Below are positions 1 through 12,380 of a stretch of 64,000 nucleotides of DNA, one piece after another. Origin of the DNA: Saururus chinensis (taxonomy: Eukaryota > Streptophyta > Magnoliopsida > Piperales > Saururaceae); NCBI GenBank assembly GCA_035235625.1, contig CP141148.1, positions 1,488,001 through 1,552,000 of the forward strand, read 5' to 3'. Position 1 is the stretch's first letter. Each line of letters opens with the position of its first letter. The notes beneath the pieces are model-generated. The model made no database searches. It worked only from the letters and a program-made list of their open reading frames with translations, and was not told where the DNA came from. Both the position numbers and the translations under genes were made by a program.

Positions 1-1290
1 TATATCCTCTCTATTTTATATTTTATATTTGAAAATTTATTAAAACATAAATAAATTAAAATGTATTAGCAATGTATAGACATATATGCCCCTAATACTA
101 AGGGTATTAGCGATGTATATGCTATACGTCGCTAACACTATGAGGTATTAACGACGTATATACATATATGTTACTAATATTTTTTTATTTATTTATTTTT
201 AATTAATTTTTAAATATAAAATAAAATAAATTAAAAATTTTCCCTCGCTCCCTCTCCTTTTTCTCTCTCTCTCTCTCCTCTCTATCTATCACTCTCTCCC
301 TGATCTCCTCTCTCTCTCATCTCGTTCTTTCTCTCCTCCCTATTTCTCCTCTCTCTCTCTCCTATATCTCTCTCCTCCCCCTCTATCTTCTCTCTCTCTC
401 CCCCTCTCTCCATATCCTCTCTCTCTCCTCCCTCTCTCTATATCCTCTCTATTTTTATATTCTCTATTTAAAAATTAATTAAAAAAATAAATTAAAATGA
501 ACTAGCGACGCATAGATATATACATCGCTAATACATATTTATTTATTTATTAATTTTTAAATAAAAAAATATAATATAAAATAATTTTTTTCACTTTCTC
601 ATCACCCCTCTCTCTACCCCCTCCTCTCCCTCTCCTCGCTCTCTCTCTCCTCCCTCTCTCTCCTCCTTCTCTCTCCTTCCCTCTCTCCTCCCTCTCCCCC
701 TCTCTCTATATCCTCACTCTCTCTCTCTCTCTCCATCCCTCTCCCTCTCTCCCCCCTCTCTCTATATCCTCTCTAAAATAAAAAATAAAATAAATTAAAA
801 TTTCCCCCTCTTTCTCTACCCTCTCCTCTCTCTCCTCCCTCTCTCTATATCGTCTCTCTCTCCCTCCCTCTTTCCTCCCTCTCTCTTCCATCTCTCTATA
901 TCCTCTCTATTTTATATTTTTATTTAAAATTAATTAAAATATAAATAAATTAAAATATATTAGCGACGCATAGACATATACGTCACTAATACTATGAGGT
1001 ATTAGTGACATGTTGTCTTCTATGTCACTAATATATTTCTAATTAATTTTTAAATATAAAATATAAAATAATAAAATAATTTTTTTCCCTCTCTCTCCTC
1101 ACTGTCTCTCTACCCGCCCCTCTCTCTCTCTTCCCTCTCTCTCCTCACCCTCTCTCCCCCATCTCTCTTCCCTTTCTCACTCTCTCACCTCCCCCTCTCA
1201 CTCTACTCTCTCTCTCCTCCTCCCTCTCTCTCACCTCCCCCTCTCTCTACTCTCTCTCTCCATGCACTCTCTCTTTTATCATAAACTATA
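1..1290. repeat. Tandem array of about 450-bp AT-rich plus CT-rich modules
   Basis: Three units begin near 1, 439 and 897 with the same opening (TATATCCTCTCTATTTT). Each continues with an AT-rich stretch, then one or two TTAGCGACGC-like motifs, then 200-300 bp of almost pure CT sequence. Unit length is about 440-460 bp. The array lies inside the CACTA end and looks like an expansion of its subterminal region. The open frame on the minus strand at 706-891 is only the translation of polypyrimidine sequence. Confidence 0.7.
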
Positions 1291-1970
1291 TTTTAAAATT
1301 AATAACAAAATTTAAGAAATAAAATATATTATATATAAATAGTGAAAGTGGAATCTATTATTAACACTATTTTTTATTAAAAATTTTATATTTTTTTATA
1401 ATATATACAAATGGTAAATATTAAATAAAATATATTATATTTAGGAAGTTTATTATAAAATTTTTAATATTTATTTATTAAATAAAATTAATTAATAAAG
1501 CTATTAGCATTAACAATGGTATTTGCGATGCTTTTTTAAAAGCATCACTAATAATTCAAATTTTTTATTTTTAATTCATAACTGTTCATAACGCTTCTTT
1601 ATGCGTAACTAATAGTAGCGATGCTTATTCGAAAGCGTCGCTATTGTGAAAGCCATTAGCGACGCTTAAACAAAGCATCACTAATAGTTATATATATATA
1701 TTTTAATTTAAAATATATATCTTTTAGCGACGTTTGTGTAAAGCGTTGTAAATAGAAGAATTATTAGTGACGCTTATAATAAAGCATAGCTAATATGGTT
1801 AGTATTAGTGACGCTTTAAATTAAGCGTCACTAATATATGACTATTAGCGACGCATAAGAAAATGCGTCGCTAATAGTTCATTTTTTTGTGGCGCTTTTT
1901 CATTCGTCGCAAGTAGTTATTTTTAACGACGCTTAACATTGCGTCACTAATACTACATTTTGTTGTAATG
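1..1970 (-). mobile_element. CACTA (En/Spm-type) transposon end with subterminal repeats
   Basis: The minus strand at 1970 opens with CATTACAACAAAATG, close to the CACTACAAGAAAA terminus common in plant CACTA elements. Behind it come many direct and inverted copies of a motif close to TTAGCGACGC, densest at 1500-1960, which is the usual subterminal transposase-binding layout of this superfamily. No transposase frame is visible, and the other end lies outside the window. The 3-bp target duplication therefore cannot be checked. It could be a non-autonomous derivative. The family call rests on the terminus and the motif array. Confidence 0.6.
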
Positions 1971-3637
1971 AGCTCTGGTTGTGTCTCTGGGCTACGGCCA
2001 TGAGCAGGGCTAGGAGTTTTGGCCTCTAGCATAACTCTTGCCATAGAACTCTGCTTAAGGCCAGAAATCAAAATTGACTGTGGAGCTTTGCTGATGGCCA
2101 AAAAATTGGCGTAGAGATTTGGCTAGAACTTTGGTTGTGGCCACGGACAGGCCGGGCCTAGCCGCAGTGGCGGCAGCCATCCAGATTTAGGCCGAAGGAG
2201 GAGGGGGAAAGAGAGAGGAGTAGAAGAGGTGGGGCAGAGTTAGGGTCTTTGGTTGCAGTGACGGAGTCGGCGGTGCTAAAAAATGAGAGGGGAAGTGGGG
2301 TAAAATAAAATTAATTTTTTTTTAAGGTGGAAAGTGAGTGTGAGATTGGAGTAGATACATCTATGATAAATGGGAATTAGGGTGCAAATAGACGCATTCT
2401 AATGTCTAATTATTATTTCATAATAGGGTGCAAATAACCACATTCTAATGTCTAATCATCATTTCATTATTTTATTTTTTCAACAAACATTCTACCATTA
2501 TAAACTAAACTTGTCGTTTATGTCAAGCATCTTCATCTTGATCGGGATTAAACAATTAAGAGAAATTAACAGGTAAAGATAAGTTAAACCTAATTTTTTT
2601 TATTAAAAGAGCAATGAGCTCACAATAAAATTTTACCGTGCAAAATTATACTACCAAGTATAATACTTTTCTCTTTCCCAAAAAAAAGAAGAGTATAATA
2701 CTTTTCTTAGTATATTTTTTTATTTTATTTTGCTACGTGATATTCTTTAAGTCCCACATTAATAGTTATATTTGATTTTTTGAAATAAACTAAATTAATA
2801 TGGGATGAAGGGAGTATAATGCTTTTATAACTGGGAAGGGTAAATAGAAGAAAACAGTCTACCATTGCAAACTAAATCCAGCGTTTATGACAAGTATCTT
2901 CCTCTTGATCAGGATTAAATAATTAATAAATTATGGCAGGCGGTTCCTCTCAAAACACTGGGGACATGGGGTCCCACTTCATTATTGTGATCGACGACCA
3001 TCTTAACGGCTTAGTCCGTTATATCAATTTAGAATTGTAAGTATACACGTACATAACTCAGTTCAATTTTGCCTCTTGGCAGTTTTATTGTTTTACAGCA
3101 AATGACCTTAATTGTTTGGCCCGGTGAAATTAATGGCAGAGGACGACCCATTTGATGCTAGCTCTCACTAAGTAATCTTTTTAATTTGGTTTAGAACATG
3201 ATCACAATAAAATTTCAGTTTCAAATTGCCATTCAAATATATATGAAACAGAGCCCAGGAAAAACTGAAATTGAACGGAACTGCTCTTGGAAGTTGGAAC
3301 AGGACTTTTGTCTTTGCTCTTCATCTTCATTCATGCAATCTTGCTACGTCCGACAAACACGACAGTTTTAATGGCTTCTGTACAACGACGTACCCTCCCG
3401 TACTTGAAAGGTGAGTGACCTAACAAGACTACATGAGAACAATGCTAAAAAACCACTCCAATGCTCTTCTAGTTTAGCACAAAACAGCTGTGACAGAATA
3501 TGTAGCAAGAATGAAGATAAACTGGAAAGAAAAATCAAAGTGTATACAAGTAATCATATACTTCTATTTTTAATTTTTTATTTCAAAATGAGAGGGGATG
3601 ACTTGGGTACATGAAGACTTGGTTGAGCCCTGGGAAA
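1971..3637. other. Intergenic; GC-rich non-coding block, then AT-rich sequence
   Basis: At 2100-2300 there is a GC- and purine-rich stretch with recurrent TGGCC-like words and no coding frame that I recognise. From 2330 on the sequence is AT-rich. The final part, just right of the TGA at 3638-3640 read in reverse, should carry the 3' untranslated region of the 5-phosphatase gene. Only the small MITE relic listed separately is recognisable. Confidence 0.4.
2747..2818. mobile_element. Stowaway-like MITE relic
   Basis: A short inverted repeat pairs GTCCCACATTAAT on the left with ATTAATATGGGATGAAGGG on the right and ends in GGGAGTA, the usual right end of Stowaway-type (Tc1/Mariner) MITEs. The left terminal repeat is eroded, so the boundary is approximate. 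Confidence 0.5.
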
Positions 3638-5937
3638 TCAAGTTTTATCCCTCAATCTCAAGCATATTTGGGCTTTAACTGGTTTGTGATCAGAAGTATT
3701 GATGCTGTCAATAGATTCATAAGAGAGCAAAGTTGCATCGATCTCATCTATCTTGTATAAAATTCTGTCCGTCCATGAAGGCACTCGTACCTAAAAGTAA
3801 AAAAAAACAAAGACGAGAGGTGGTGATATTTATGAAAAAGCTTTTGATTGATGTGATTAGTGAATGAATCATGAGAGTAACAAGCACCTTATAACTAGTA
3901 TCATAATCGCAACTGCCGGTGTTATACTTGTAAGTGGGCTTGAATGCCAAGGTGCCCTCACAATAGCCGTTGAATACTTGTCCCCTTCTGGCCTCCTGTA
4001 AGAGTTGATCTCTATTGGTCAGCAGCTGCAATATTTTGACAGACATCATTGTTACAGAAACAAGTGGATGCATGTATGATACAGCTACTGAATTTTCAGC
4101 GAAATACATGGCTGCCAGAAGAAAACATGTGCTTACACTGTGGTGGTTTTCTTGTATCAGATCCCTTGCTGGCTGTGTGTCAATCCCTTGTATTCTGTAG
4201 TTAAGATCTCCTAACCACACAGTTATGTGGTAGGGCCTTGCATATAAGTTCCTCTTCTTCTCCAAGAACTGAGTTATCCGCCGGAACTGATAGTTCCTCT
4301 CCTCTACGTTGCGAGCATGAGCTAAACCACAATAAGAGATATTTAATGCAACGAAGATTTCGGTCAGAAGGAAAACAAGATTGCGAGAGACCATCGTGAG
4401 TGCTCTATGCAATTCGATGGTTAATTTGCAAGGCTTGTCCATGATTTGTAGCAACAGCACTTGACACTCTCTTACGTGCATCAATAGGAAAAATTCCTCA
4501 GCAAGAACTTACATGGATTTCCTTAGTAGAAATGGTCTATTCGTAGTTGTTTTGTGAGTTTTAATTCTTTCAACTCGATCTCGGCCATGAAAAAAAAAAA
4601 AATCCACATGAAGGCCTGGTAATGGTCTGAACAGTTCCTTTTTTTTTCCTTTCAAAAAGCTCGTCAACTCTGCCCTCAATCTAAATCACTCAACTGGAAT
4701 TACATGCTCGAAGCAGTATATCTTTCCTGCAAATAATTTGCAAGATCGATGCACAAGCAGTATTTTACTGGCCAAGGAATATGACAAATAGGTAAATTGC
4801 TATCCAATCTCCATGGTTTTAGGGGACAGTGGAGGTCCAAAGCAAATGTCCCAAATATGCATGTGCACTAGTACTGCAGTAGATCAATAGGACTTGGACA
4901 GCATACCTGAAAGATGGCATGATATGAACAACATGCGAACTCTTTTGAAGGTGATGCTTACGGCCACAGCTCCCTTCTTCCTTCCGATAAGTCCTCCCAA
5001 TCCCCCAACAGCAAGTTTATCCACCTTAACTTCTACACAGCAAATGAACAATAATAATTAAAACATGAAAGTGTAATATAGAACTAATTAAATTCCTCGA
5101 GCAGTATTAATTTCTTCCATTTGTGACCCACCTCTTGTAAGACGTTCCATGTTCCTGGGGCCAAACACAAACAGCTGTAGCGATTGCATGATGGCTTCAC
5201 CGACAAGTCTACAAATATAAATCACAAGCATGATATGTGTCAGGTTTCAACTTTGACCCATTATCGGCAACGGCCATTGTCATTACAAAAATGACGAAAA
5301 AGTGTGACCTGTGTGTATGTGCTACAACTTGCTGCAACTGCAGGGCCATGTTGCACCTTGGTACTTCTTGCAAGCCGACGACCAACATGTCAAAGTTTCG
5401 GTTCTGTCCGACCAGCTTTGCTAAATCCTCATTTGACACCTTCAATGATGAATTTCAAACAGAACTGATTTATAGAAGCATATCATATGGCAAGAAGAAG
5501 AGATATAAAATTATGCTAGTGATTGAACTTACCTTCCCATTCATGTTCCATGTAACTACACACATGCAGAGAGAATACCTCCCTGGGAACTGGCAGAGCT
5601 TCTCAATCCCAACTGTCCGTATTCCTTCATGAGTCCCTTGATCGGTGCCCATAGCTTCCAGCCTTCTGTGTTTAGAATTGTACCCACTTCTGCAAACACC
5701 CACATTCCATGCTTATTCAGTTTCAGGCAATGCATGATATAGGCATGCAACTAGAATCAGACTACAAGGAATTATGAAGAAAAGCTCGTTTCATATTATC
5801 ATCAATCAACGCTTAATTTATTTGCCTCATGTCGATGCAAACAGAGATTTGGCCAGATTACATTGACAGCATGCTAGAAAGAAGAATCATCTGTGAAGTT
5901 ATGCTTACTTTCCTCTCTTAGAGGTGCAGTTTCCCAT
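3638..5937 (-). CDS. Type I inositol polyphosphate 5-phosphatase, 5PTase11-like
   Basis: The product hydrolyses the 5-phosphate of phosphoinositides or inositol phosphates. Minus-strand exons are 5937-5909, 5689-5533, 5439-5309, 5208-5132, 5032-4907, 4321-4137, 4025-3888 and 3790-3638. All introns are GT-AG, and the phases close to a 331-residue protein. Arabidopsis 5PTase11, as I recall it, is about 334 residues. Visible catalytic motifs are TWNMNGK (56-62), GLQE (84-87), WLGDLNYR (209-216), FKPTYKY (263-269), PSWTDRI (285-291) and SDHKPV (314-319), which is the whole Mg-dependent endonuclease/phosphatase-like core. The start was chosen because the 29-nt first exon encodes MGNCTSKRGK, and MGNC is a conserved N-myristoylation-type start in this subgroup, which suggests membrane association. 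The protein is short and lacks the extra N-terminal domains of larger plant 5PTases. It looks intact. Substrate preference cannot be read from sequence. Confidence 0.93.
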
Positions 5938-8900
5938 GCTTTCCTGCTAACAAATGAAGGGGGAAGAAGATGCAACGAAAGGGCAGAGACCAGAACGCCT
6001 GTAGCCTGTAGTATCCAAACCATTTTTTTGCAGCGGACAAGCAGGTGGGATAATGATCATAATGAAATGAAAGACCAAACACGCATAAAAAGGGGAGGAC
6101 TCGAGGAGTTTTTTTTTAAAGGGTGAGGACTCAAGGAGTTGATCTTGAATTAGACCTTCTGATGTCAGAAATGAGAGATATCCAAGGCTTTTGGGCGGTG
6201 CAGCTGTGATGCCCACACGTCAAAATGTTTGAATCTTCCCCCCTCTAAATTGAAATCTTGAATCATGTGGTTGAATCAACGCAAGACAAAATGGGCACAA
6301 GACAAATTGTCTTCTCCTGGTAGGTTGGGCCATTCACCTAATAGGAAGCTCTATCAAAGTTGACAATTGCCACCCGGCCCAACCCGTAGGGAATTCACAT
6401 CAGTCCTCTTGGGACAAATGCTTCCTTTTGTGATAAAGAGACAGCGTTTCCATTGTCAAGTGAAGTTTCTACCTTCTCTTTGAAATGCAAGAAATTTTGG
6501 ATTGTGGCATACGCAACATAGGCCAAGCAGGGGTGTACGTACATGCTAGATGAGGGTGGTATTGAAAAAGAACTCAAATATAGTTATTGTAAAAATTTGC
6601 ACCAATTCTCATGAATAGATTTGCTCCATGTGACCCTTTGAATGTCAGCCAAATGTTGAATGGCTGAAAACTCAAAGCACTAAATTGGTGGGAACTCACT
6701 TTGTTACCAAAATCCTGATTGAGAAACAAAATAATCGAGTAGCAAAAGGAAAATGGTTTCCTTCATGGCTATTAGAGTAAGCATAGACAGTTCTAATTAG
6801 GGTAAATCTAAACATTTCCACACTAGATGCTGCTCATTGTAATTAATCTGTAAAATTCTGTCACACACCCCTTGCATTTAGCACTAGAAAGGACTCAAAT
6901 GCTTAATTAAATTAAGCATGGGAATATAAAAATATAATTCTCCTTGTACCTTGGAAGAATGCCTTTCTGTACTTGGCCAACTAATATATAACTGTGCAAA
7001 AGCGACGTGATGAAATGATGACTTAATAACTACGTAGAAATGACTTGGAATCTGGAACCAGCCTTGTTTCCATGTCAAGCGTGTCGACAGCTTGTGCCGC
7101 TTTGTGGAAAGGTCGAGGGAGAAAATTCTAGGTGTAGGGGCGGTGTATTCTACTACTGCCGTCGGTAACCTTGAGTTTCACATAATGCGTCCTATTTTGA
7201 GTGGTGGAATACACTTGCATGGTGTGGGTATTTAAATATTTTTCCAACAAAATTTAGCGCTGAATATAAATTGTGTTTAGTAAGAAAATTTGTTAAAATA
7301 AATTTAAATATTATATTAAATTTAATTTTAAAATTTTAAATTAATATAATTTTTTCTTTCAAACTCGAATATGTACGTTCTTCGTATCATTATATTTTTA
7401 AATTTGAGCTCTATCAAACAAAATCCTATAAGGGTAGGTAATTTTGAAATGTTAAAGTGGGCCTTATCTCTATAATATATTTTTCGAGGCTTAAATTGAT
7501 ATGAAAAATAACTGTTAAAAAATAATAATAATAGAATTTATAATTTTTAAAATAGGGACTAGAAGACTGAACATGGGTAATTCAGTGATTCAGGCTTGAA
7601 ACGGCCTGAATCAACTTATAATATTGAATTTTTAATTATACACAGCTTCTAAACATAAATAGAATTTTAAAAATTCAACCTTGAATTGAGGTTGAATCAC
7701 TGAATCTTTGAACAATTTAGTACCTAAACTACCCCTTAACAACCAATAATAGAAAATCTCTTACATCATGAATAAATTACATCATAAATAAATAGGTAAG
7801 TGAGAAACTTGAGAACATTATCTAAAAGTTTTTACCCCCCTCCCATATCCACTGGTCTTACAATTTGTCATGCAAAACAATTATCTTGACCGTCTTGAAA
7901 GAGATGCCCATAAATACCAATTATCTAAGTTTGAAATCGCTTTGCATGTGAAGATCAACAAGGAAATTATCCAGCACCAATTACCAGATGACATATGAAA
8001 GTTATAACGCTTTTATTATAATGTATCCTGGCTCCTTCTTTGTGGACTTTGGGTATCACTCCAACGACCATGTTTATTGACCAACAACCGACAAATTAGA
8101 TAAGTGTGATGTAAACTGAAATACGTCTGTATCATGCACTTCCACGCTCTTTTAAGAAAAACAAGCTGCCGCTTTCTTAGGTTAGCTCTTGAGTGGCTTC
8201 TAGGAACCGGTCACCAAGAAAAGATAGGGAACAGCATTTATCCAAGGCAAGATAATATTTCACGCTAAAAACCATCAAAATTGTTCACTGTAGACAAAAA
8301 TTACCAAAAGCTTCTAGTTTTTCCTAATGGCTGAAGTCTCACCCTAAGCTAATATGCCACTAATAATTGATGATTATACTATCTGATTATTGAGATTATT
8401 TAAACTAGAAGAATATGGCAGCTTTTCGCACAAACCATGGCAATAAAACAGCTAATCCATTTTTTAGTTAGTCATTGATTGATTGATTTCTGACATTCGG
8501 TATCTAAGAAACGTGGTAAATGGAAGGAACAAACATTCAGTTCCATTGGACACAGCATTTAGGGAGACAAATTTACGGGATATTCCCCTTCTGGAAGAAA
8601 GTGCATTGATTTCGTGAACCAGCAGCACAAGATAGTTTTGTGGCTTCAACACCAATCCCTGGGGACTAGTTCTTATAAGCAGGAGAGCCATGCACTACAA
8701 CATGCGGCTGATATAACGTGCCGTGCGTTGACTAGTTCAATATACACTACCTTGATTAGTCTGGCTGCATGGGTACCAAACAATCAGCCTAATAATGTTA
8801 GTTAACCCGTACTACACCTGACCTTCCCCACTACACTTACGCATTCAGAAACATCCTTGTTAACCCTTAGGAGGAAGCTTCAGACAGCTTCACTTAACAA

Positions 8901-9155
8901 GAAAGAAAGATGAAAAAAGAAAAAACTTCAACAACACCTGCAAAAGAAAAACATGGACACTCGTGTTGGCAGAGGCATCTACAAACTCCACATTAAACCT
9001 ACTTTATAGTTCCATATTTCCGTTCGTTCTTTGCCTCCAAATAGCTGATTTGCATTTTTTCCCAGAACATAGAACGAACTCAATAAAATTAAACATTAGC
9101 TATATGTACCTCAGCCTGAGTATTTGTATCAGAGGACTACCTTCTTTCTTTCCAC
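5938..9155. other. Intergenic: 5PTase upstream region and BTB gene 3' flank
   Basis: 5938-6250 should hold the leader and promoter of the minus-strand 5-phosphatase. No TATA box stands out. At 6090-6140 there is a small imperfect direct duplication (GAGGACTCGAGGAG and GAGGACTCAAGGAG). 7139-7222 carries a short inverted pair (GTGTATTCTAC and GTGGAATACAC) that may be a decayed MITE. 7230-7800 is AT-rich. 8400-9155 probably contains the 3' untranslated region of the BTB gene. I see no further gene. Confidence 0.4.
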
Positions 9156-12100
9156 CTAACCTGGTGTCATCCCATCATCCGAAGGCTGCACTAGATTTTC
9201 TGGTTGTTCAACATAGGGCCTGACAAAAGTCCTCCTCCACCAGACCTCGAATGCTCTGTGGAGATTTGGGCAATTATCCCCAGCCTTTAAGAAACTACCC
9301 ATCCATGATAGCAAAATATTTTGTTGGTCCTCCAATGGTAGCGTCAAAATAGTCCTTCCAATACCTTCCTCCACCATCTTCTTGTCAAAAGATCTACACC
9401 CGTGTTGCAACCAGCTATAGTCATTGATCAAGGGCTGTAACCATGTCTGCAACAGTAGCTGTCGAGTCTCTTTACATGGAAGCATCTCACCTCTTCCAAT
9501 CCCAACAAAAAGCCTTGCTGTAATGCAGCTAACCAGGTGGCGTGACACGATTGACAGTTCTGAATGAAGTGCAGCAAGCTCACTCTGTTGGGACCACAAC
9601 ACAGCGAACTTATCTGCAACTTGCCTATTGATCAAGATCTCCAGCAACCAGAGGAGATTGTCCGCTTCAAGAGCAATCTGCCTCACTATAGGACCTTTAC
9701 TGTCCATAGTTTTCTCAGTGAATTCAGGTTCAGCTACTTCCTTGAAGAGGGTCAACAGGGAAGTTAAGCAGCTTTCGCAGGAAGTATAGATATTTTCATT
9801 ATAGGTGTCAGAAATGCCACTATTTAAAACACTGTTTTCCCTAAGCAATTTTAGAACCAAAGATTTCATGTCGCGTCTTGCTCTTTCCTCATTGCTTTTG
9901 AGAACCAGATCAAGTATGTGAAGCAGAGTATCATTAGGTGGATTGGGGATTTCAGAGGATACCCTCTTCAGAACCGGGCCCTTCCCTTTATTGTCAATCT
10001 GCAACTGGACAATCGATGAAACAACTTTATCTTCTTCTTCTCCGACCCAAGGAACAGCTTCCAAGTACTCTAAACATGACATGATGCAAGTGCCAAAACC
10101 AAGCAATTCTGCAATCTATCAACATTAAGACACATCCCATTATTTGACCAAGCAAACACATGCAAAGGATTTAGATTTTTGAAAATACAAAGATAAAAAA
10201 CAAGTCAAACACTCATACACAAAAACCATAACATCAAGACTCGAACAATATTGGCCATAGGCATTTGATTCAAAGAAGTCAAATTACATTTTTATCAAAT
10301 AAACTTGATAAATGCGCACTTAAGGTTTATGGTTCGTAGTTAGGACAAGAACATTTCTCTAATGGCCTTCTCCGTTATAAGGCTCTAGAAGAGCAAGGAA
10401 GATGTAATTAGTCATCTTTAACTAAAAACCTACTATTAACCTTTAAAAAATTTTGAAGGGAGAATACCCGAGGGAATATTGATAGATTACTCTCACTTTG
10501 GCTTTAGAGATATTTTTGACACATTTTCTACTGCCTTTGCACATTCACATATGTTAAACCAATTATATTAGTATGTAGGAAAAATGACCAAAATCAGACA
10601 AAATATAGGAGTCTCTCTGATCACCATGAAAAAACAGACACTTTCTCTCAATGTTAACATACAACATGTATAAATTGTAGAGCCACTAAGCCTTAATTTT
10701 TAACGTTTATAACCTAAATACCTGAACCTTAAAAATATCAATTCACAAGGCCGAGGTATAAAGGTAGAAAATTAATCTTCTGCAGCATTAGTGCAGGACA
10801 TGAATCCTAAAGAAGAAGTTGGACACTTGACGGGCCATAGGTTTCTCACTTCCCTGGTTTTCTACAAGCTAGCATCATTACTTTCAGAAGGTTCAGTTCT
10901 CAACTCTATACTATTTTTTCCTATAAATTCAACATTATTAAGGACATAGTGGCCAATTTCCCAACCTTGCAAAAGGCAGAATCCAGTTCAGCTGTACTTC
11001 AGCTGGTTGAGAAAGCTATATATCCTCAGACATTTTGATATTAAAAGAACATGCCAGCTCCTATCACATCAGCAATTTATGGTTTTATGTATTAAAACTC
11101 TTAACATGAATATGAGAACAAAATCATAACAAACACAGAATTCACAACTTAGAGAGATTTCTCAAATTATTCAGATCAATATATATTAATTGACATAATT
11201 TCCACTTCAAAACCTGTCACATATTTCCTTCAGATGTCAAATACAGAAATCTACCAAAACTTAGAAATGAAATCATGTTATAAAATCGTACTCTTAGCAT
11301 TTTTCATACATGTTGTTCCCAATAACTCGAATTGTTAGGAAACTGATTATCAATATATTTACTTCATATTCCAACACTCCCCCCATGTGCATCCATCGTG
11401 TTTTGCATGTGACCACACATAGGGTGCGGTGCACACACTCACATCCAGCAGGACTCAAACTCAGGACCTCCCAAAACCTAGAGCTCTGATACCATGTTAG
11501 ATAACTATTGTTCCTAATGGCTTGAGCTGCTAGAAAATGGATTATCATATACATAATTCTCCCTCTGTCCCACATTAATTGCTCCATTTGGTTTTCCAAA
11601 TTAGTTCATTTTGAAAAATCAAATGGAGCAATTACTGTGGGATGGAGGGGGTATACTTTATATTTCAACAATAACAAATGTCAAATAATTATATCCATTA
11701 TACAAAAAGAAAATAACTTGGCTTTTAGCATAAGTATGAGATACCTTAAGAATGCGAAGAACTCTTGGGACACTTTGCTTTATCAGTCTTTGTTTCATAT
11801 CTTTACAATACATTAATCCAATAGTCTCAACGTAAATCTCAACATCTTCACAATCCCGAATTTCCAAACAAGACACAGAAGACTGATCAGGAATCTTCTC
11901 AGCACAAAACTTGCTTTGTTCTAGAAGCACCTTCTTATGAACGCTAATTTTAACTACAACTCCCTGCTTTCCAGATAAAACAACCTTTAAGTCACTCGAT
12001 CCGGGTTCGCCAAATTCGACAGACACCTTCCTTTGGATATTTTCTGAATTAGATTTGGGCGATCTTGGATTAACCACAGGCTGTGTCGAACTAGCATCAT

Positions 12101-12380
12101 CAGGTTTTGAAATATCCTGATCATCAGAAACAACCCGTGACCTTGAAGGGACAGGATCAAGACTGCTCTTTGTTGAGTGGCTTTGTGCCTTCGGCATGGA
12201 GATCTTTTGTGAAGGGGGCGAGGGTTTCTGCTTATTTGGGGGATTCAGCTGCGCTTTGAGAGTTTTCTGAAACACAACAGGGGAGGGGCAGCACCAAAAC
12301 CCTTCTGGGGTAACAGCAATTGGGACATTCCGGATTTTAGTGTGTCCTTGTTCTACACTTCTACCTCGAAAATCAGTCAT
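9156..12380 (-). CDS. BTB/POZ domain-containing protein (plant At3g05675-like type)
   Basis: There are two exons on the minus strand: 12380-11745 (212 codons) and 10115-9156 (320 codons with the stop), joined in phase 0 by a 1.6-kb GT-AG intron. The product has 531 residues. The start at 12380 gives MTDFRGRSVEQGHTK. This is followed by a conserved block, VPIAVTPEGFWCCPSP, typical of this plant family. Residues 45-115 are a Pro/Ser/Lys-rich low-complexity linker. A BTB fold covers about 118-215, followed by an alpha-helical BACK-like C-terminal region that begins with SCLEYLEAVPW. BTB proteins of this kind may act as adaptors for cullin-3 ubiquitin ligases, which is family knowledge and not visible here. 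In the second exon I chose the TAG acceptor just right of 10115, because the alternative CAG acceptor 7 bases further in breaks the phase. The name of the closest Arabidopsis relative is from memory and may be off; the family call is firm. Confidence 0.88.
11294..11500 (-). mobile_element. LTR-retrotransposon-derived scrap in the BTB intron
   Basis: Read on the minus strand, this segment has TGGTATCAGAGCTC, which matches the initiator-Met tRNA primer-binding sequence used by many Copia elements. Beyond it lies a GGGGGGAGTGTTGGAATAT junction resembling an LTR start. Related text (GAGGGAGTGTTAGAATATA) recurs near 15245 and 16256. It is a short old fragment with no coding part, lying inside intron 1 of the BTB gene. 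Confidence 0.45.
11557..11653. mobile_element. Stowaway-like MITE in the BTB intron
   Basis: The terminal inverted repeats are CTCCCTCTGTCCCACATTAA on the left and a right arm ending in GGGATGGAGGGGGTA. Between them the arms continue to pair (ATTGCTCCATTTG with CAAATGGAGCAAT), so nearly the whole element is one hairpin of about 95 bp. This is the classic Stowaway/Mariner MITE layout with a TA target. It lies in the intron, so it does not touch the coding sequence. Confidence 0.75.

Noticed and set aside
706-891. Minus-strand open frame rich in Glu and Arg
   Set aside because: It is the translation of the polypyrimidine part of a tandem repeat in the CACTA end and has no protein-like features.
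2100-2300. GC-rich block as an exon
   Set aside because: No frame is open over a useful length, and the TGGCC-rich texture resembles repeat leader sequence.
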